A stretch of 11,114 bases of DNA from Ramicandelaber brevisporus. Lineage: Eukaryota > Kickxellomycota > Ramicandelaberales > Ramicandelaberaceae. Both the position numbers and the translations under genes were made by a program. A model generated the notes under the pieces. That model searched no databases. It was not told the origin of the DNA and was given only the letters and a program-made list of their open reading frames with translations. Positions 8,200-11,114 of the stretch are shown in pieces; within the stretch, counting starts at the first letter, position 1; every line of letters begins with the position of its first letter. The DNA lies in assembly GCA_025201865.1 (NCBI GenBank), contig MU602734.1, positions 47,566-58,679 on the forward strand. Reading direction: 5' to 3'.

Positions 8200-8628
8200 A
8201 TGCGTGCTACTCTCCAGAATCTCTTCTTTGCCCTCGTTGTGCTTTTGGCATTGGTTAGCCATGTCACTGCCAAGCGTCGTGCTTCACGCTCCTCATATGC
8301 CAACTCTTCGGATTCGGATGGTGGTCGCCCAAGTCAGAGTCAGAGTCAGAGTCAGAGTCAGAGTCCTCGCCCTCGCAGAGGCGATTTCAACAAGTCTGCC
8401 CCAGCTGGTGAAGGTGCTGGCATGAATCGCTATCCATCGGCTCCTGGAAATGATGCGTCATTCAACTCTCCAACAACGCGTAGCCGTAGTCACTCTCAAC
8501 GTGGTCGCGGTCGTCGTCAGGATACTGCTCCAAGTGCTGGACGCGATCATCCAACCGATAAAGCTCACAACTTTCCGGACTTGATAAACCCAATTACTCA
8601 TCCGTATAATGGCCCATACAGAGACTAA
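8200..8628 (+). CDS. small predicted secreted basic Ser/Arg-rich protein with SQ repeat
   Basis: 142 residues. Residues 1-24 form a convincing signal peptide: basic start, LFFALVVLLALVS core, and a likely cut after HVTA. A KRR triplet (25-27) follows directly and could serve a Kex2-type protease. The mature part has no cysteine and no recognisable domain; it is rich in Ser, Arg, Gly and Asn, with SQSQSQSQSQS at 45-55 from a hexanucleotide repeat and RGRGRR at about 101-106. The C-terminus is Pro/Asn/Tyr-rich. Low complexity suggests a disordered secreted or wall-associated peptide. The start is the first in-frame ATG with A at -3 (aaaATGc). I do not recognise a family; the function is unknown. 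Confidence 0.72.
   Translation: MRATLQNLFFALVVLLALVSHVTAKRRASRSSYANSSDSDGGRPSQSQSQSQSQSPRPRRGDFNKSAPAGEGAGMNRYPSAPGNDASFNSPTTRSRSHSQRGRGRRQDTAPSAGRDHPTDKAHNFPDLINPITHPYNGPYRD
8332..8364 (+). repeat. AGTCAG hexanucleotide tandem repeat
   Basis: Five and a half perfect AGTCAG units inside the secreted-protein gene, coding Ser-Gln pairs. The six-base unit keeps the reading frame whatever the copy number. Confidence 0.92.
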
Positions 8629-8730
8629 TGGAAGCAAGAGTAAACCGCCAAACCTTAATTTCAAAAGAATCCTTTAACCCCAATAACCAATCAACCCCAA
8701 AAAAAAAAACAGAACCAAACCAACGAAAAC

Positions 8731-8735
8731 AAAAA
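8731..8735 (-). terminator. pol III terminator of tRNA-Lys
   Basis: Read on the minus strand this is TTTTT, seven bases after the tRNA 3' end; a longer T run follows further on. Confidence 0.7.
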
Positions 8736-8741
8736 GAAACT

Positions 8742-8814
8742 AGCCCGACGTGGGGGTCGAACCCACAACCTTGAGATTAAGAGTCTCACGCTCTACCGAT
8801 TGAGCTAGCCGGGC
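8742..8814 (-). tRNA. tRNA-Lys(CTT)
   Basis: Read on the minus strand, the 73 bases fold as a full cloverleaf: acceptor GCCCGGC/GTCGGGC (one G-U pair), D arm GCTC/GAGC, anticodon stem TGAGA/TCTCA with loop CTCTTAA (anticodon CTT, decodes AAG), a 5-base variable loop, and T arm GTGGG/CCCAC with TTCGACC. The discriminator base is T. There is no intron. Box A and box B are intact. A T5 tract follows at once. It lies between two small secreted-protein genes. Confidence 0.96.
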
Positions 8815-8915
8815 AACTTATCGTTCTGTCCCACGCTCGAGCGTCAGCGTGGCGCTAGTCAGAGTCAATTCAGACAATAGTTTGATAAAGCGATTAAAAA
8901 AAGTGAAAAGTATCA

Positions 8916-9431
8916 TTATTTTGGCGGTCTGACGATGAATTTTGCCGGAGTGCCTTGGGGAATGTAGCTGAGTACCGCACCTTTTCTACCATCGTATATA
9001 CTATAACAGCAGCTTACAATCCCTTCTGCTGTCGAAGTGCGGAGATTGAATATGAATGTTTTCGTATCTTGTTCTTCAGTATTAGTTAACATAAATTCCG
9101 TCGCATCCTCAAATTTGTTGGTCGGAATAATGTAACCATTCTCTTTGTTGACTTTTAGCCACTGCTTGGTTTGCATCTGTTTGTCTGATATGGCTATTCT
9201 CGCAACTACGCCATTTTTGAGCTCAATATCAGCTTTGCATTCGGCGTCTTGGCAGAAGGTCAAACCAAGCTCAGATTCACGAGAAGAGTATGCAAAGGCA
9301 AACTTGCCTTCGTGCCATTCAAACTTGATAGCTTCCTCTGGAACATATAATTTACCAGTCGTGAACGTGGCGTGTACAACGGTGTGGAGAATACCAAGCA
9401 ATACAGCGACAATAGCAACTGACTTCTTCAT
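8916..9431 (-). CDS. small predicted secreted protein with four cysteines, unknown family
   Basis: 171 residues. The N-terminus MKKSVAIVAVLLGILHTVVHA is a classic signal peptide with a likely cut near residue 21. The mature part of about 150 residues alternates hydrophobic and polar residues as in beta-sheet proteins and has four Cys: 60, 65, and the adjacent pair 141-142. It is rich in Lys and Glu and lacks membrane segments. The start ATG is the first in frame; the frame is open for 81 bases upstream without an ATG. Ile codon ATA is used several times here and is absent from the ZUO1 reading frame, so codon use differs from the housekeeping block. I recognise no family. A faintly similar open frame lies at about 10169-10414 on the same strand. 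Confidence 0.72.
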   Translation of the reverse strand: MKKSVAIVAVLLGILHTVVHATFTTGKLYVPEEAIKFEWHEGKFAFAYSSRESELGLTFCQDAECKADIELKNGVVARIAISDKQMQTKQWLKVNKENGYIIPTNKFEDATEFMLTNTEEQDTKTFIFNLRTSTAEGIVSCCYSIYDGRKGAVLSYIPQGTPAKFIVRPPK

Positions 9432-9896
9432 ACAGTGGGTGTGCAAACGGTGCAAAACAAGAGAATTGTTTTCAATTAGGTGAGAGTGGGTAAAAGAGGG
9501 AAAGACGCTCACAGAATCTGAGTATGGGTTCTACTCTGATGAATACAAGAATGTTGGTCGATTAAGGTGTAAGTCTTCGTCCTCAGTCTCCATGATCGTC
9601 AGACTGCAGTCAACATAGTGGCAACATTGCAATATCCTTTATGTTATCGGTCTTCAATATCCCTCCCACTCATCACCTATTGCAGCTGGCACATCGAAGC
9701 ATCAACAGTGTTCTTTCTCTGGCCGCACAGCAATATACTATATTGGGGCAATGTCGATCCAACTTCAACATGGATTTCCTATTGTATTCTCAATATCCAA
9801 TATCTTTCGAGAATGCCAGTCAGCAGTGAATTGACTTTCATATTCAAACACAAGACAGCCAGAGGATACCAAGTTACGTCATTAGAACAGGACAAT
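9432..9896. other. gene-free stretch upstream of the four-cysteine protein
   Basis: 465 bases without a supported gene. The part next to 9431 should be the minus-strand leader and promoter; it contains a small hairpin (aattg-tttt-caatt, about 9463-9476) and pyrimidine-rich sequence on the coding strand. The rest is AT-rich with scattered aatatc words. A 62-codon ATG frame on the plus strand at 9641 has no protein-like character. Confidence 0.4.
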
Positions 9897-9926
9897 CCAA
9901 TAAGGACGAACAGAAAACAGGAGGAC

Positions 9927-9930
9927 AAAA
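9927..9930 (-). terminator. pol III terminator of left tRNA-His
   Basis: TTTT on the minus strand, three bases after the discriminator base. Confidence 0.65.
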
Positions 9931-9933
9931 GAG

Positions 9934-10004
9934 TGCTGTAACCTGGAATCGAACCAGGGCTGACACGGCCACAACGTGTTGTACTACCATTATACTATTA
10001 CAGC
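9934..10004 (-). tRNA. tRNA-His(GTG), left copy
   Basis: Exact reverse-complement copy of the gene at 10894-10964, with the same fold: acceptor GCTGTAA/TTACAGC, D arm GTAT/GTAC, anticodon stem ACACG/CGTGT with loop TTGTGGC (anticodon GTG), T arm CCTGG/CCAGG with TTCGATT, discriminator A. It points away from the enclosed cassette. Confidence 0.96.
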
Positions 10005-10061
10005 CGAGATTAAGATTTTATATTCCTGTGGTACATCTGATCGTTCCATTGCCCCACAAAC

Positions 10062-10410
10062 TGCAGTTATAGTAGTATGACTATGGGACCACTTCCATCC
10101 GCAGTCTACTAATCTTCTGTTTCTTATATCTACTCCTGATATTGAGTATGAAAACATCGTGTGATCCTCTACTTCCTCTGCTTTGTCTCCTTAACTGGTA
10201 TATCGGTTTCTAATTCAATATGCAAGTAGCCATTTTGCTGCTCGCCGTCCTCGCCAGCATAACAATAACATTCGTGTCTTCTACTCTCGTCTTCTGTTTT
10301 GAACGAAATTCTATACACACACTTCGTCGTCTTTTCTTCCAACACTCTTCCATCTCTAACCGCACCAAACTTCACCGCTTCTGCCGTCGTTCGCTCTGTC
10401 GTTTCGTACG
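10062..10410. other. spacer between left tRNA-His arm and the Cys-rich gene
   Basis: The spacer part before the Cys-rich ATG. On the plus strand it is pyrimidine-rich, like the other leaders here, and presumably holds that gene's promoter. On the minus strand it contains an open frame without an ATG, described separately. Confidence 0.45.
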
Positions 10411-10414
10411 ATGT
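10169..10414 (-). pseudogene. possible paralogue fragment of the four-cysteine secreted protein (no ATG)
   Basis: The minus-strand frame is open from a TAG at 10415-10417 to a TAG at 10169-10171, about 81 codons, with no ATG. Its translation is charged and protein-like. It can be aligned by eye to the C-terminal part of the protein at 8916-9431: both have EE-x-x-TK, then a short hydrophobic strand, then a basic residue plus Thr, and a Cys nine residues after that Thr (one gap needed). Everything N-terminal is missing. It could be a truncated gene remnant, a terminal exon of a spliced gene (a CTTAAC branch-like word and AG lie just upstream at about 10415-10440), or chance. It overlaps the leader of the Cys-rich gene in antisense. 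Confidence 0.3.
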
Positions 10415-10758
10415 CTATTCAAGGTCTTGTTAAGGTTGGAATTATTATTGGTGCCGCTCAGTTCTGCTACGGCGTCAACTGGGATCCAAGCTTCTGCAGC
10501 TGGGAGGGTAGTGACCCTTTCTGTAACTCTGACTGTCCTATGGGTAATCAAATGCGCTGTACTACCGAGAAGCGTTCCTGCTCCTGGGGTCAGAAAGGTC
10601 TTTGTTGTCAGGACGAGACACAGACGCAATGCTGTCGTCTCATGAATGGCATGGAATCAGATTTGTATAGAAATCTCATGAGAATAGACCCAGAACTTGC
10701 AGCACTATTTTATAGACAATGCGAGAATATGCGCAAAAAAGACTCAGGTCATCATTAG
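10411..10758 (+). CDS. small cysteine-rich predicted secreted protein inside the inverted repeat
   Basis: 115 residues. The N-terminus has a modest hydrophobic segment (LVKVGIIIGAAQF, 6-18) that could be a signal peptide cut near residue 21. The following 55 residues hold ten Cys (29, 38, 42, 50, 57, 65, 66, 74, 75, and 104 further on), an even number that suits disulfides. The CSWEGSDPFCNSDCP segment recalls a small extracellular module with a W-x-G-x-x-PFC core that I associate with secreted proteins of many eukaryotes; this is a resemblance from memory, not a search. The C-terminus (about 78-115) is helical and charged, without known motif. The start is the only suitable ATG. It is the sole complete gene between the two tRNA-His arms. 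Function unknown. Confidence 0.68.
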   Translation: MSIQGLVKVGIIIGAAQFCYGVNWDPSFCSWEGSDPFCNSDCPMGNQMRCTTEKRSCSWGQKGLCCQDETQTQCCRLMNGMESDLYRNLMRIDPELAALFYRQCENMRKKDSGHH

Positions 10759-10836
10759 TTAAGATTATATTAAATAAGTTGTTTCATTCAACAAACTCAT
10801 CTGTTTCAGGCACATCTTCTATGAGACACTACTGCC
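10759..10836 (+). other. 3' flank of the Cys-rich gene
   Basis: 78 AT-rich bases with taaataag shortly after the stop, a candidate poly(A) signal, ending at the right arm of the inverted repeat. Confidence 0.4.
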
Positions 10837-10893
10837 GTTTGTGGGGCAATGGAACGATCAGATGTACCACAGGAATATAAAATCTTAATCTCG

Positions 10894-10964
10894 GCTGTAA
10901 TAGTATAATGGTAGTACAACACGTTGTGGCCGTGTCAGCCCTGGTTCGATTCCAGGTTACAGCA
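10894..10964 (+). tRNA. tRNA-His(GTG), right copy
   Basis: 71-base cloverleaf: acceptor GCTGTAA/TTACAGC fully paired, D arm GTAT-AATGGTA-GTAC, anticodon arm ACACG-TTGTGGC-CGTGT (anticodon GTG, decodes CAC/CAT), 4-base variable loop, T arm CCTGG-TTCGATT-CCAGG, discriminator A. There is no intron. The base before position 1 is G, but in eukaryotes G-1 of tRNA-His is normally added by Thg1. It points outward. Confidence 0.97.
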
Positions 10965-10967
10965 CTC

Positions 10968-10971
10968 TTTT
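10968..10971 (+). terminator. pol III terminator of right tRNA-His
   Basis: TTTT three bases after the discriminator base. Confidence 0.65.
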
Positions 10972-11001
10972 GTCCTCCTGTTTTCTGTTCGTCCTTATTG
11001 G

Positions 11002-11114
11002 TTTATCGTTTGAAACAGCACCAGAGTCACTAGGAATGAAAGCATTCTTGCTATAGATGCAATTGTGGGTCTGCACATCCTTTTTTCCTTCCATAGTCCC
11101 ACTCTACTTTCTTC
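11002..11114. other. window end, no feature seen
   Basis: 113 bases outside the right arm, T/C-rich towards the end; no ORF or RNA gene is visible. Confidence 0.4.

Larger units (their letters stand above)
9897..10061 (-). repeat. left arm of 165-bp perfect inverted repeat
   Basis: I compared this arm with the reverse complement of 10837-11001 base by base and found no mismatch over 165 bases. It contains a whole tRNA-His gene, 57 bases of its 5' flank and 37 bases of its 3' flank. Identity stops sharply at both ends; no target-site duplication is seen outside the arms. Confidence 0.95.
10837..11001 (+). repeat. right arm of 165-bp perfect inverted repeat
   Basis: Reverse complement of 9897-10061 without mismatch. 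It contains the second tRNA-His gene with flanks. The conserved 5' flank has a TATA-like aatataaaat at about 10875-10884, some 10-20 bases before the tRNA, which may assist pol III. Confidence 0.95.

Noticed and set aside
9641-9829. 62-codon plus-strand ATG frame
   Set aside because: Random-looking composition, no motif, AT-rich intergenic setting.
10220-10645. Plus-strand frame with an ATG and a signal-peptide-like start (MQVAILLLAVLAS)
   Set aside because: It runs out of frame through the Cys-rich gene, its later part is an Arg/Leu/Val-rich artefact, and the hydrophobic start is the mirror of acidic codons on the other strand.
9897-11001. Inverted repeat as a DNA transposon or MITE
   Set aside because: No transposase, the arms consist mainly of intact tRNA genes, and the outer flanks (gacaat and tttatc) show no target-site duplication.

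Overview
This window reads as nuclear DNA of a compact, intron-poor fungus. The evidence is a fungal-type Ssz1 and a Zuotin without the SANT domains of animal and plant homologues, the pair that forms the ribosome-associated complex (RAC). There are also Got1, a Tad2-type tRNA deaminase, calmodulins, eukaryotic tRNAs with pol III T-tract terminators, pyrimidine-rich leaders and AATAAA-like poly(A) signals. Every protein gene can be read as one uninterrupted ATG-to-stop frame. The exact lineage cannot be read from the window; an early-diverging, intron-poor fungus is a guess.

Left part (1-7770) is a tightly packed housekeeping block. SSZ1 (+) converges with GOT1 (-). GOT1 shares a short divergent promoter with TAD2 (+). 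Then follow, all on +, a divergent calmodulin-like protein, a calmodulin with a defective fourth EF-hand, ZUO1, and a short-chain dehydrogenase. SSZ1 and ZUO1, the two subunits of RAC (the co-chaperone that stimulates Ssb-type Hsp70 on nascent chains), lie about 3.2 kb apart on the same strand.

Right part (about 7770 to the end) looks like an accessory region. It has small predicted secreted proteins of unknown function: a basic Ser/Arg-rich one with an SQ repeat, a four-cysteine one on the minus strand, and a cysteine-rich one. It also has a tRNA-Lys(CTT) gene and a large inverted repeat. Two 165-bp arms, identical when one is reverse-complemented, each carry a complete tRNA-His(GTG) gene pointing outward. 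They enclose 775 bp holding the cysteine-rich secreted-protein gene. Antisense to that gene's leader is an open frame without an ATG that weakly resembles the C-terminus of the neighbouring four-cysteine secreted protein, possibly a paralogue fragment.

The most interesting points are the RAC gene pair, the tandem and unequally degraded calmodulins, and the tRNA-His inverted-repeat cassette. All database comparisons are from memory of families; none was run.
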